This document shows, one piece after another, positions 48,998-57,577 of a stretch of DNA of 64,000 nucleotides; within the stretch, counting starts at the first letter, position 1; each line of letters starts with the position of its first letter. The DNA comes from Salipaludibacillus keqinensis (GTDB lineage: Bacteria > Bacillota > Bacilli > Bacillales > Salisediminibacteriaceae). Position numbers and translations under genes: made by a program. The notes under the pieces are model-generated. The model saw nothing but the letters and a program-made list of their open reading frames with translations. It was not told the origin of the DNA and did not search any database. The DNA lies in the NCBI RefSeq assembly GCF_003226325.1, contig NZ_PDOD01000005.1, forward strand, positions 62,001 to 126,000. The letters are read 5' to 3'.

Positions 48998-49684
48998 ATG
49001 AGCAAATATTCCATTCAAGAATTTATCAATGAAACGAAAAAAACAAAGGAGCCAAAGGATTCATTTGATCTTGAAACAGACCGGATTTTAGACGTGCAAT
49101 TAGCAGGGAATTTATGGGCGAAAATGGGATCGATGATCGCTTACATAGGAGATGTAAAGTTCGAACGAGAAGGCCTGATGGATCATGGAGCTGATCGCAT
49201 GCTGAAGAAAGCATTTACTAGCGAAGGTAGCGAATTGATGAGTGCAACAGGAAAAGGACAAATCTATTTATCAGACCAAGGGAAGAAAATCACCATCTTA
49301 GATTTACAAGGAGAAAAAATAACCGTCAATGGGAACGATCTTCTAGCGTTTCAGCCTTCTGTAAACTGGGATATTCATATGATGAGAAAAGTAGCGGGCA
49401 TGATGTCCGGCGGGTTATTCAATATCATCCTAGAAGGCCAAGGCAAAATAGCGATCACGACCTATTATGAACCGCTAACCTTGTTAGTAGAACCAGGGAA
49501 GCCCGTGATGACAGACCCGAGTGCAACCGTTGCATGGTCAGGTCATTTAGAACCAGAGTTCAAAACGGATATGAATTACAAGACGTTTTTAGGTCGAGGA
49601 AGTGGAGAATCCATTCAGATGAAGTTTGAAGGAGAAGGGTTCGTCATTGTTCAGCCATGTTTTGAAGGAACTTCTAACCAGTAA
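48998..49684 (+). CDS. AIM24 family protein
   Basis: 228 residues from the ATG at 48998 (AAAGGGTG upstream). An all-beta AIM24/DUF124 domain with the typical GRGSGESIQMKFEGEGFVIV near the C-terminus. No signal peptide. Bacterial members lack a settled function. Placed with small membrane proteins and a SIMPL protein. Confidence 0.82.
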   Translation: MSKYSIQEFINETKKTKEPKDSFDLETDRILDVQLAGNLWAKMGSMIAYIGDVKFEREGLMDHGADRMLKKAFTSEGSELMSATGKGQIYLSDQGKKITILDLQGEKITVNGNDLLAFQPSVNWDIHMMRKVAGMMSGGLFNIILEGQGKIAITTYYEPLTLLVEPGKPVMTDPSATVAWSGHLEPEFKTDMNYKTFLGRGSGESIQMKFEGEGFVIVQPCFEGTSNQ

Positions 49685-49716
49685 AGCACAGCTTCAAACG
49701 TGAAAGGAGAGGTTGT

Positions 49717-50055
49717 ATGGCACGAACGATTTTACAATATATTCTCATAGGCTGTATCCTGACTGCCATATTGGGATTCACTACAGTTACATTAGGAAGC
49801 TGGCAGCTATTTCTAATACTCACTGTCATCTTAGCTATAGCTTCGTTCATCCCTTTAATCGTAGCTTCATTTACAACCAGCAAGGTTCCAAGACCGACCG
49901 TTTATGGAACATCAGCGCCAGGGAAAATGACCACTATCAATGCAAATGAGCAAAAACAAGAGGACGGAAAACTTATGAAATGGGCATTCCGTTCAGCGTG
50001 CATCGGGGTCCCATTACTCGTATCATTTTTCGTATTTGGCGTCATGGTTCTATAA
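49717..50055 (+). CDS. Membrane protein, DUF5316-like
   Basis: 112 residues. Three hydrophobic segments (about 5-23, 29-50, 92-111) and a charged loop with EQKQEDGKLMKWAFRSACIG, similar in layout to DUF5316 proteins of Bacilli. AAAGGAGAGG precedes the ATG. Function unknown. Confidence 0.55.
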   Translation: MARTILQYILIGCILTAILGFTTVTLGSWQLFLILTVILAIASFIPLIVASFTTSKVPRPTVYGTSAPGKMTTINANEQKQEDGKLMKWAFRSACIGVPLLVSFFVFGVMVL

Positions 50056-50077
50056 TTAGTTTAGAAGGTGAAGTCCA

Positions 50078-50389
50078 ATGGCATTAACTGCCAAACAAAA
50101 ACTAAACATTTATCTGTTCGGTCCGCTCGTTCAAATTACTGTCGTCTTTGTTACTCTTGCCTTGCTTGAAGTGGGTTGGCCCCCATGGCCAAATCTTGTG
50201 GGTCTTAGCCTAGGTATCATCATAGTCGGTATGATTAGAGGGAAATATTTTGCTCATACGATAATTGACAAAGGCACTACCCATCCAACAAAAAAACAGC
50301 TGATCGGACGAGTCATCTTTTTTTCAATCGGAGGAGCATTTATCCTCTTTGTCCTCATCCGGTTTTTCTATATTCTTCTAGGATCGTAG
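50078..50389 (+). CDS. Small membrane protein of unknown family
   Basis: 103 residues with three hydrophobic stretches (about 9-27, 33-50, 72-98) and a cytoplasmic loop HTIIDKGTTHPTKKQL. GAAGGTGA precedes the ATG and it follows the previous gene by 22 nt, so probably the same transcript. No homologue is recognised. Confidence 0.6.
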   Translation: MALTAKQKLNIYLFGPLVQITVVFVTLALLEVGWPPWPNLVGLSLGIIIVGMIRGKYFAHTIIDKGTTHPTKKQLIGRVIFFSIGGAFILFVLIRFFYILLGS

Positions 50390-50552
50390 GATTGTACAGC
50401 ATATCTTCACAAGAGCTTAGATCCTTTAGTGCCAGTAAACAGTAGAACAAATTTAACTAAATAGATGCACCCTCTTCTGCCAAGCATTTTTCCTCCTTGC
50501 TACAGCATATACATTCATTAATGTAGATAACAAGAAAGGTGGCGGAGTGCTT

Positions 50553-51197
50553 ATGTATGATTCATATCGAGAACAAGGGAACGGAACTCGTATGATGACA
50601 GTGATAGGGGAGGGGAACCTTTCAGTAGAACCAGATACAGCCAGCGTTGAATTAGACGTGGTAACGGAAAATGAGTCTCTAAGTCTAGCTCAGCAGGAGA
50701 ATGCGGTGATCATGACCCAAGTGATCCAGGCTCTCATTCAATTAGGCATTCCGAGAGAACATTTGCAGACAACGACTTACAACATTCGCCCAACGTATGA
50801 TTATGTAGACGGCCAACAAGTATTCAGGAACTATCAAGTAGTTAACGGATTGACCGTCACAATAAAAAACTTGAATCAAGTGGGGCAAGCAATCGATGTT
50901 GCCGTAGAAAATGGCGTTAATCGAGTGTCGAATATCGAACTGACGGTAGAAAATCCGAATGTGTTGTATCAAAGATCTTTGAACAAGGCGTTGCAAGATG
51001 CTCAATTGAAAGCTCAAACGATTGCTCGTACATTCAATGTAAATGTTGATCTAATTCCTGTGAAAGTAATTGAATTAAACATCGACCGTGACCGTCCTTT
51101 TACCGCCTTTGCATCTGTCCAAGGGGCGACGACAACTCCGATTGAGCCGGGGCAGCTCGTGATTGTGGCAAAAGTAGAAGCGCAGTTTCAATATTAA
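50553..51197 (+). CDS. SIMPL domain (DUF541) protein
   Basis: 214 residues (start ATG 50553 or GTG 50547; AAAGGTGGCGGAG lies upstream). The pattern MTVIGEGNLSVEPDTASVEL and VVNGLTVTIKNLNQVGQAID defines the SIMPL family, which forms large oligomers in some bacteria. Most homologues are secreted; this one has no signal peptide. Function unknown. Confidence 0.82.
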   Translation: MYDSYREQGNGTRMMTVIGEGNLSVEPDTASVELDVVTENESLSLAQQENAVIMTQVIQALIQLGIPREHLQTTTYNIRPTYDYVDGQQVFRNYQVVNGLTVTIKNLNQVGQAIDVAVENGVNRVSNIELTVENPNVLYQRSLNKALQDAQLKAQTIARTFNVNVDLIPVKVIELNIDRDRPFTAFASVQGATTTPIEPGQLVIVAKVEAQFQY

Positions 51198-51346
51198 CAT
51201 TGAATTTTTATTAAAAAGGCAAAGAGTTTGTGGTAATATTTAACTTATCTTTTTTGAAAGGTGTGATGGCTTATGACAAATCTATTTTTTTTCAGTAGAA
51301 AAAGCACATATGTATCAAAAAAACGTCATGAAAAGGAGACATCACA

Positions 51347-51928
51347 TTGTCAAAAAAAGAAAAAACGTTCGACCTCTGTGCTGAATCTGACCGGTTAATT
51401 TTACGCCCTCTTGAGGAAGAGGATTACAAGAATTGGCTGACTGAATTTAAAGCTAGAAAACCTTCTCATCACCGTCATGATGAAGGGAAGAGAGACATGA
51501 GTATTTGTTCGGAGAATTGGTTTGTTAACTTGGTAAAGAAACACCAGCAGTTGGCGTTAACTGACGAATCCCATATTTTCGCTGTTTTTCGCAAAAAGGA
51601 CGGGAAGCACCTAGGAATGGTAGATTTCTCAACACTTGAAAGGAATGACTTTCAGTGGGGCAGGATCGGCTATATGATTCATAATCAGCACTGGAAAAAT
51701 GGCTACGGACATGAATCAGTCAAGCTTGCAGTGGATCTGGCATTCAATGAGTTGAAATTCCATCGGATTGAGGCCCACATTAACACAGACAACGAAGCTT
51801 CTATCCGGTTAGCCAAAAGCGTCGGCATGTCTTATGAATGCACAAGAAAAGGGTTCATTTATGAATTCGGAGGCTGGACCGATAACCTGATATATTATAT
51901 GAATTCCAATACAAAAGAGAGTATCTAA
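51347..51928 (+). CDS. GNAT family N-acetyltransferase (RimJ/RimL-like)
   Basis: 193 residues from a TTG with AAAAGGAG 9 nt upstream. The GNAT fold is seen in RLILRPLEEEDYKNW, GRIGYMIHNQHWKNGYGHES (acetyl-CoA loop) and FHRIEAHINTDNEASIRLAK. Such enzymes acetylate protein N-termini, antibiotics or small amines. The substrate is unknown. Followed by its own terminator. Confidence 0.88.
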   Translation: MSKKEKTFDLCAESDRLILRPLEEEDYKNWLTEFKARKPSHHRHDEGKRDMSICSENWFVNLVKKHQQLALTDESHIFAVFRKKDGKHLGMVDFSTLERNDFQWGRIGYMIHNQHWKNGYGHESVKLAVDLAFNELKFHRIEAHINTDNEASIRLAKSVGMSYECTRKGFIYEFGGWTDNLIYYMNSNTKESI

Positions 51929-51943
51929 TACCTATACTTTGAG

Positions 51944-51980
51944 AAAAGCGAGCTTGGAGGAAACTCCGGCTCGCTTTTAA
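51944..51980 (+). terminator. Terminator after the acetyltransferase gene
   Basis: AAAAGCGAGC/GCTCGCTTTT with an inner GGAG/CTCC pair. Confidence 0.8.
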
Positions 51981-52033
51981 GTCGATAGGAGGGTGTTTTT
52001 ATCTAATCTCAGGTAAAAAAAGAGCAATGATGG

Positions 52034-52102
52034 GAGATTAGCGACGAACAGAGGGGGAGCGTTAGTCTGAACGCAGCCAAAATGAGAGATTAGCGACGAA
52101 CA
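52034..52102. repeat. Short direct repeat GAGATTAGCGACGAACA
   Basis: A 17-bp sequence occurs at 52034-52050 and 52086-52102, 52 bp apart, with a degenerate copy half-way (GCGTTAGTCTGAACGCAG), giving a period near 26 bp. Confidence 0.7.
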
Positions 52103-52132
52103 AGGGAAGTATCTCGACCTATATACATGTGA

Positions 52133-52402
52133 TTACTTCCTCTTAAACTTACTCCCGCTACTTTTTTTCTTGATCCGTGCTAATTGATTCTTTATTTTCG
52201 TTTTTTGAGCCATGGTCTTATCATGATCGATCGTCATGTTTATCACCTTCTCATTCTCAAGGATGAGATGAAGCCAAGTCCCTTCTTTAGCTCCGTCAGG
52301 CAACTCCCCTCTGTTCACTACAAATTCTTTTCCTTCAGTTTCTGCAAGAATGACAGCATATTGGTTGTCTTCCATTCGATCAATAACGCCCAAAGTATTC
52401 AT
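52133..52402 (-). CDS. DUF3006 family protein
   Basis: 89 residues. A short beta-barrel-like domain (GVIDRMEDNQYAVILAETE) with a Lys/Arg-rich tail (IKKKSSGSKFKRK). DUF3006 genes typically follow ComEC-like metallo-beta-lactamase genes, as here; the AGGAGG site overlaps the end of that gene, so they are translationally linked. The basic tail suggests nucleic acid contact, which is inference. Confidence 0.82.
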   Translation of the reverse strand: MNTLGVIDRMEDNQYAVILAETEGKEFVVNRGELPDGAKEGTWLHLILENEKVINMTIDHDKTMAQKTKIKNQLARIKKKSSGSKFKRK

Positions 52403-52403
52403 A

Positions 52404-53870
52404 TTAACCTCCTATACAAGCATTTCCCTCTGATTTGATATCTTCCAACGTTTTAGCGGCAATGCCATTAATCCGAGTCATGTCATCCACTGAACTGAAT
52501 GGTCGTAAATCAAGCATTTCCTCTGCACGAGCGGGACCGATATGAATGATCTCTTGAAGTTCATCAATAGTAGCACTGTTTATATCAATACATGAAGCAT
52601 CTGTAGCTGGTTCACTCGATTCCTCATGTTCTTCATTTTCTTTAGTCTCTGTCTCTTCTTCCACCTTTTCTTCCGTGTTGCTCGATCCGCTATCCGTTGA
52701 AGAAGGAGAGATCGTACCATCTTCGCTCGTTAGTGTATCGATGTTCTCGCCGTCCGTTTCAATCACAATCGTCCCGTTGACATGTGTTCCGTACAAGTCT
52801 ACTCCTGCCTCTTGGATTCGTTCCACTACAGAATCATGAGGATGACCGTATTGATTACCCGCCCCTGCTGAAACGATAGCGATCGTAGGAGAAACGGCTG
52901 ACAGAAATTCTGAAGAAGTCGAGGTATCTGACCCGTGATGACCAAGTTGCAAGACGTCGGCTGATAAGTCGTGATCACGTGTAATCATGGCCTGTTCTGT
53001 TTGTGTTTCAGCGTCCCCAGTTAGTAAAAAGGAAACTTCGCCGAAGGTAAATTTGGCAGTGAGAGATCCTTCATGAACATCACCGGTTAACGTTTCCGGG
53101 TTAAAGACTTCGATTGTAAGAGGATCAATACCAAAGACATCACCCGCTCGTGGCTCTTCATATGCAACATCAGAAGATTCGATCGCATCTAGTACTCGTT
53201 CAAATGTTTGAGAGGAGGTCTCATCTCCAGACATCCACACTTCACCGACGTCAAATTCGTCCAATATTTTATCCATTTGACCTATGTGATCGGCGTGAGG
53301 GTGGCTTCCGATCATCACGTCTAAAGATGAAATATCTTGATCGTGCAAATAATTGACTGTATCATTTCTGTTCCAATTTCCCGTATCAAATAATACTGCA
53401 AATTCCTCACCTTCATGAGTAAACTGGAAAAGGGTCGCATCTGCTTGTCCCACATCAATAAAATGTACAGAAAGTTCTTCTAGTTCTTCTAGTTCCTCAA
53501 GGTCCTCCACTTCTTCAAGGACTTCGTTCTCTGGCTCACTATTATTCGTTTCATTAGTTGTTTCATCTGGCTCATTGACGGGTTCATCATTGTTTTCAAC
53601 CGTATGTTCTTCCATATTTTCATTTTCTAGAGACTCTTCTTCAATGGCCTCGGAAGTATCCGTTTCAGTGTTGTTATCAACGTTATTTTCTTCGTTGGTC
53701 GCCAGATCTTCATCTTCTTGGTTAGAAGTATCTTCCACTTCTAATTCCTGATTCCCAGTAGTTGTTTCTGCTATAGAATTTCCAGATTCATTTGCATCAC
53801 CACAGCCCACCACAAAAACAAAGCAAGCCACCCATAAGTAAGAGAACCATTTGTTATGTCTAATACACAC
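52404..53870 (-). CDS. ComEC-like MBL-fold lipoprotein with C-terminal HhH domain
   Basis: 488 residues from a GTG. Signal peptide with lipobox VVGC (near residue 23), a ~110-residue Glu/Asn/Thr-rich linker, then an MBL hydrolase domain (HFIDVGQADATLF, metal site SHPHADHIG, LLTGDAE, LGHHGSDTS), a second acidic linker and a ComEA-type helix-hairpin-helix domain (CIDINSATIDELQEIIHIGP). The domain set suggests an exported DNA-binding nuclease related to the ComEC C-terminal domain. AAAGGAG lies only 3 nt before the GTG. Confidence 0.85.
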   Translation of the reverse strand: MCIRHNKWFSYLWVACFVFVVGCGDANESGNSIAETTTGNQELEVEDTSNQEDEDLATNEENNVDNNTETDTSEAIEEESLENENMEEHTVENNDEPVNEPDETTNETNNSEPENEVLEEVEDLEELEELEELSVHFIDVGQADATLFQFTHEGEEFAVLFDTGNWNRNDTVNYLHDQDISSLDVMIGSHPHADHIGQMDKILDEFDVGEVWMSGDETSSQTFERVLDAIESSDVAYEEPRAGDVFGIDPLTIEVFNPETLTGDVHEGSLTAKFTFGEVSFLLTGDAETQTEQAMITRDHDLSADVLQLGHHGSDTSTSSEFLSAVSPTIAIVSAGAGNQYGHPHDSVVERIQEAGVDLYGTHVNGTIVIETDGENIDTLTSEDGTISPSSTDSGSSNTEEKVEEETETKENEEHEESSEPATDASCIDINSATIDELQEIIHIGPARAEEMLDLRPFSSVDDMTRINGIAAKTLEDIKSEGNACIGG

Positions 53871-54026
53871 TCACTCCTTTTTCTGCATTTTATCATGCAA
53901 AAGAGTTGAGTAGCGGCAATTGGAAAAAATCACCCTATTTTTTTAAAGAAACAGATGTTTTAGAGTCTTGGACATTGCTATACTTTGTATAGGATTATTG
54001 AAGTTTGATTGAGAGGATGATAGAGG

Positions 54027-54776
54027 ATGGATGAAGGCATTCAACGGTACAAAAAATTAAAAATATTGTATGAGTGCATGATGGTCATTTTAGCTTTGAT
54101 TTCTGTGCTTTTTATCTGGAGTGATGATGGCAGTCATTTCGTCCGTAATTTGGATTTAATGATCTGGATTATTTTTGTTGTCGATGTAAGTGTAAGGCTA
54201 ATCAGAAGTCCCGATAAAATTCAATACCTTAAGAAAAATCCCCTTGATATCGTCGCCATCATTCCTTTTGATAGCATATTCCGGTTGGCGAGGATTGCCA
54301 GATTAATCAGATTGGTAAGAAGTCTCGCCATATTAAAACACTATTTACAGCCATTTTTTGCCGTGATGCGCACGAATCATTTAGATAAAGTGGTATTGGC
54401 AACGTTTATTCTTATATTCATTTCGTCGATTCCGATACGAATCATTGAACCGACCATTCACACCTATACAGATGCGGTATGGTGGGCGGTGGTCACTTCT
54501 ACAACAGTAGGATATGGTGATATTTCACCTGAAACACCTATTGGCAGAATGATAGCTATATTACTTATGATGGTAGGGATTGGGCTGTTAGGAATGGTTA
54601 CTAGTTCGGTAGCTTCCTATTTCTTACAAGGAAAAAATGAAAAAGAGGATAAACCAGCAATTGTGTATATGAAAAGTGAAATCGACCGGATTGAAGAACT
54701 TTCTGATGAAGAAATTGATCGTCTCAAAGGAGTTTTAGACAGCTATAAGAAGACAACTGATAAAAACTCTTTATAG
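54027..54776 (+). CDS. Voltage-gated-type potassium channel
   Basis: 249 residues. S1-S4 sensor-like helices with an Arg ladder (RLARIARLIRLVRSLAIL), then the pore with selectivity filter TTVGYGD and the S6 helix, and a charged C-terminal coiled coil. It resembles KvAP-like bacterial channels. It would pass K+ across the membrane and may contribute to osmotic balance together with c-di-AMP control. Single gene. Confidence 0.9.
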   Translation: MDEGIQRYKKLKILYECMMVILALISVLFIWSDDGSHFVRNLDLMIWIIFVVDVSVRLIRSPDKIQYLKKNPLDIVAIIPFDSIFRLARIARLIRLVRSLAILKHYLQPFFAVMRTNHLDKVVLATFILIFISSIPIRIIEPTIHTYTDAVWWAVVTSTTVGYGDISPETPIGRMIAILLMMVGIGLLGMVTSSVASYFLQGKNEKEDKPAIVYMKSEIDRIEELSDEEIDRLKGVLDSYKKTTDKNSL

Positions 54777-54820
54777 TTACTTCACTATTAAACAATTGAT
54801 TAAAAAAATCCATAAGATGG

Positions 54821-55357
54821 CTAGGTTATTAAGTGAGTTACGTCTGAAGAAACGGTAGTGCCGCCTATTAAATGACCTGCTTCTAATATAGGTTTACCAA
54901 ACACGTCGTAAGTTATAAAACCCTCAGAGGTAGGAAAGGTAATCTTTTTTCTAACGATATGATTTGTTTCAATCACTTCCCGCTTTAAGTTCATAAGAGC
55001 GATTGTCCCATCATTTTTTGTGATTTGCTCGTCTGTTTTTCCTAATAAGTCATTTGGATCAAAATCATTGTGGGGATTGAAAATCCACGTATACTTTAGT
55101 TCCAAGTCGAAGTGTGCAACTACGATAGGACTGTGAATTAAAGAAGATTCAAATAGCACTTCTATTTGATGGGAGAAAAAAGCTGCTGGACTAATAAACA
55201 ATGCATTGGCTATTTTTTTTGCCACGTGTATACTAGGATCTCTCGTCCCATTTTCAATTTGAGCATAAAAGCCTCGATCAATGTATGCCATGGAGGCGAC
55301 ACATTGTTGAGTCAGTTGTTTATCTTTTCTTAAATTAATTAACCATTGTCTTTTCAC
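54821..55357 (-). CDS. XRE-type HTH regulator with C-terminal PAS domain
   Basis: 178 residues. HTH_3 domain at about 6-62 (LRKDKQLTQQCVASMAYIDRGFYAQIENG), then a PAS-like domain from about 78 (VVAHFDLELKYTWIFNPHND, LLGKTDEQI, GTTVSSDVTHLIT). PAS of this type is usual in sensor kinases and rare when fused to a short XRE regulator, so it may sense a small ligand or redox state. Lies between the channel and sda. Confidence 0.78.
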   Translation of the reverse strand: MKRQWLINLRKDKQLTQQCVASMAYIDRGFYAQIENGTRDPSIHVAKKIANALFISPAAFFSHQIEVLFESSLIHSPIVVAHFDLELKYTWIFNPHNDFDPNDLLGKTDEQITKNDGTIALMNLKREVIETNHIVRKKITFPTSEGFITYDVFGKPILEAGHLIGGTTVSSDVTHLIT

Positions 55358-55435
55358 GTTCGTTCTCCTTTTTTCCTAACATCCTTATATATCATTTTAT
55401 ATATAGACGAGAGGAAATTAAATGAACGGTAAGGC

Positions 55436-55564
55436 CTATTCCTTTAACAGTAATCCCCTTTTATTGAGTTCATCCTTGAGTATTTGAATGAATTGGCCGT
55501 CTAATTCTAATTCAATCGCTCTTTTATATATTTCTAAAAGTAAATCATCCGTTAATTTATTCAA
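55436..55564 (-). CDS. sda: Sporulation histidine kinase inhibitor Sda
   Basis: 42 residues from a TTG at 55564 with GGGGTGAGG 4-5 nt upstream. It reads as a helical hairpin (KLTDDLLLEIYKRAIELEL, then FIQILKDELNKRGL), collinear with B. subtilis Sda (46 residues), which binds KinA and blocks the phosphorelay when DNA replication is disturbed. A DnaA-box-controlled promoter is expected but was not found. The rest of the gap to 55827 shows a short TGTGGC/GCCACA hairpin at 55741-55757 only. Confidence 0.82.
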   Translation of the reverse strand: MNKLTDDLLLEIYKRAIELELDGQFIQILKDELNKRGLLLKE

Positions 55565-55827
55565 AGACCTCACCCCTTTATGAAAGATTAAAAGATATGT
55601 ATGATTTCAGCTCTTATTCAAGCTACCTTAAGATATAGAGACTGTTTATTTGTGATAAGGCGCTAATACTAATACTCTAAAACTAGACAAATCGTTCTTT
55701 TTACTTTACTTATATGTTACTATTTTAAAAAACTTGTTTTTGTGGCAAAAAGCCACAAGAAGTGTCATAGAACTTGTGTCAATGCTGTGCAAGTTAATTC
55801 GAGTCATGATATAGGAGGATTTTTCAA

Positions 55828-56376
55828 TTGAAAACGATCGCTGTTTTTTGTGGGTCTGGTACAGGAGCTGATCCTATTTATATGGAAGAAGCGAAAAAAC
55901 TAGGAGAAGCCATTTCAGCCGCAGGGATAAAGCTTGTTTATGGAGGGGCAAGTGTCGGTTGCATGGGAGCTGTTGCTGACGCTGTGATCGACGGTGGAGG
56001 TGAAGTGATAGGGGTCATGCCGAAAAAGTTATTCGAGGCAGAAATGGCACATGCCAGATTAACAAAGCTTCACATTGTAGAGAACATGCATGAACGAAAA
56101 GCCTTAATGGCAGAGCATGCTGACGGGTTTATGGCGCTGCCTGGAGGAATTGGTACGTTAGAAGAGTGGTTTGAAGTGTTTACATGGTCTCAAATTGGCT
56201 ATCATGACAAGCCTTGTGCATTACTCAATGTGAACGGCTACTACGAGCCTCTTTTATCTATGTTTGACCATATGATTGACCAAGGGTTTGTGAAATTCAA
56301 TCAGAAAGACGTAATCTTAACGGACAAAGATTCAGGATCTTTGGTTCAAAAGTTGGTAAATTATAAATCGAATTAA
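55828..56376 (+). CDS. LOG family protein (YvdD-like)
   Basis: 182 residues from a TTG with AGGAGG 9 nt upstream. The Rossmann fold with VFCGSGTGADPIY and the signature PGGIGTLEEWFE define the TIGR00730/LOG family of nucleoside 5'-monophosphate phosphoribohydrolases. Members release free bases such as cytokinins from their ribotides; in bacteria the role is unclear. Followed 40 nt later by a monooxygenase gene. Confidence 0.9.
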   Translation: MKTIAVFCGSGTGADPIYMEEAKKLGEAISAAGIKLVYGGASVGCMGAVADAVIDGGGEVIGVMPKKLFEAEMAHARLTKLHIVENMHERKALMAEHADGFMALPGGIGTLEEWFEVFTWSQIGYHDKPCALLNVNGYYEPLLSMFDHMIDQGFVKFNQKDVILTDKDSGSLVQKLVNYKSN

Positions 56377-56416
56377 AACATTCATTACTTAAATCTTAGA
56401 TAGAAGGAGTTCTCTC

Positions 56417-57406
56417 ATGAAACTGAGTATTTTAGATCCTTCGCCAGTCTCTTCCAACCAAACAGCGCAACAGGCATTGCAAAATTCCAGGGCTTTAGCA
56501 CAAATGGGGGAAAAATGGGGATATACCAGGTATTGGATGACGGAGCATCATGATTTACCAGGACTGGCCTGTTCAGCACCAGAAGTGGTGTTAAGTTACA
56601 TCGGCGCGCATACAGAGTCCATTCGCCTTGGAACGGGGGCCATGTTGCTGCCTCATTATAAGCCTTTCAAAGTGGCAGAAATTCATCATACTCTAGCGAC
56701 ATTATTTCCTGGACGGATTGATGTTGGGATGGGACGAGCCCCAGGTGGATCGGCTGAGGTCACCAATGCGCTGTCTGATCAGTTCCTACAGCAAGTTTTT
56801 AAAATGCCTGAATTGGTCGAAGAGTTGCTACAGTTTTTGGAACAGGACACAGAGAATAATAGGTTGTCTGCTTCGCCACTTCCCGATATAAAGCCTGAGC
56901 CATGGCTATTAGGCACAAGTAAAAAGAGTTCACGCCTTGCTGCAGAAAAAGGGATCGCATATGCCTTTGCACACTTCATGAGTGATAACGATGGCAGAGA
57001 GTTGATTCAACAATATCTTAAAAATTTTCAACCTCGCAAGGAAGGTGATAGACCTAAAGTGCTCGTTGCCGTATCCGTTATTTGTGCAGATACGAACGAG
57101 AAAGCAAATGAAGTGGCCCTTTCTTCACTTATTTGGTCTTTACAAAAGGAGAAAGGTGAAGGAAAAGAAGAGATGCCTTCCATAGCAGATGCTAAACAAT
57201 ATGAGTTGAGCGATGTTGAAAGGCAAAAATTAGCGAAAATGAAACAAAAGATGGTGATTGGTAATCGAAAAGAAGTGAATCGAGAGCTGATCGAGATTAG
57301 CTCAAAGTATCAAACGGATGAAATTATGGTGATTTCAACCACATACTCACTCGAAGACATACTGAAATCTTATTGGTTAATTTCAGAAGAAGTAAACCAT
57401 TCCTAA
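56417..57406 (+). CDS. LLM class flavin-dependent oxidoreductase
   Basis: 329 residues. Luciferase-like (beta/alpha)8 barrel of the MsnO8 group (SILDPSPVSSNQTAQQALQN, YWMTEHHDLPGLACSAPEVV, RIDVGMGRAPGG). Uses reduced FMN from a separate reductase. AGAAGGAG precedes the ATG. The substrate is unknown. Probably co-transcribed with the LOG gene. Confidence 0.88.
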   Translation: MKLSILDPSPVSSNQTAQQALQNSRALAQMGEKWGYTRYWMTEHHDLPGLACSAPEVVLSYIGAHTESIRLGTGAMLLPHYKPFKVAEIHHTLATLFPGRIDVGMGRAPGGSAEVTNALSDQFLQQVFKMPELVEELLQFLEQDTENNRLSASPLPDIKPEPWLLGTSKKSSRLAAEKGIAYAFAHFMSDNDGRELIQQYLKNFQPRKEGDRPKVLVAVSVICADTNEKANEVALSSLIWSLQKEKGEGKEEMPSIADAKQYELSDVERQKLAKMKQKMVIGNRKEVNRELIEISSKYQTDEIMVISTTYSLEDILKSYWLISEEVNHS

Positions 57407-57533
57407 AACTCTTCGTAGCGATTATGTCTACCGCGAGATAAAATGTATCACGTAAAGATTTTTGCATGACGGAAAGAGGGTGTAATCAAAGATTTATACT
57501 GTTGAGGGGGACGACACTTATATTACAGTTGAA

Positions 57534-57575
57534 ACAAAAACAAAAGCACCCCAACAGGTACTTTTGTTTTGTTGC
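57534..57575. terminator. Bidirectional terminator
   Basis: AACAAAAACAAAAGCA pairs with the facing GTACTTTTGTTTTGTT, between convergent genes. Confidence 0.7.
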
Positions 57576-57577
57576 CG

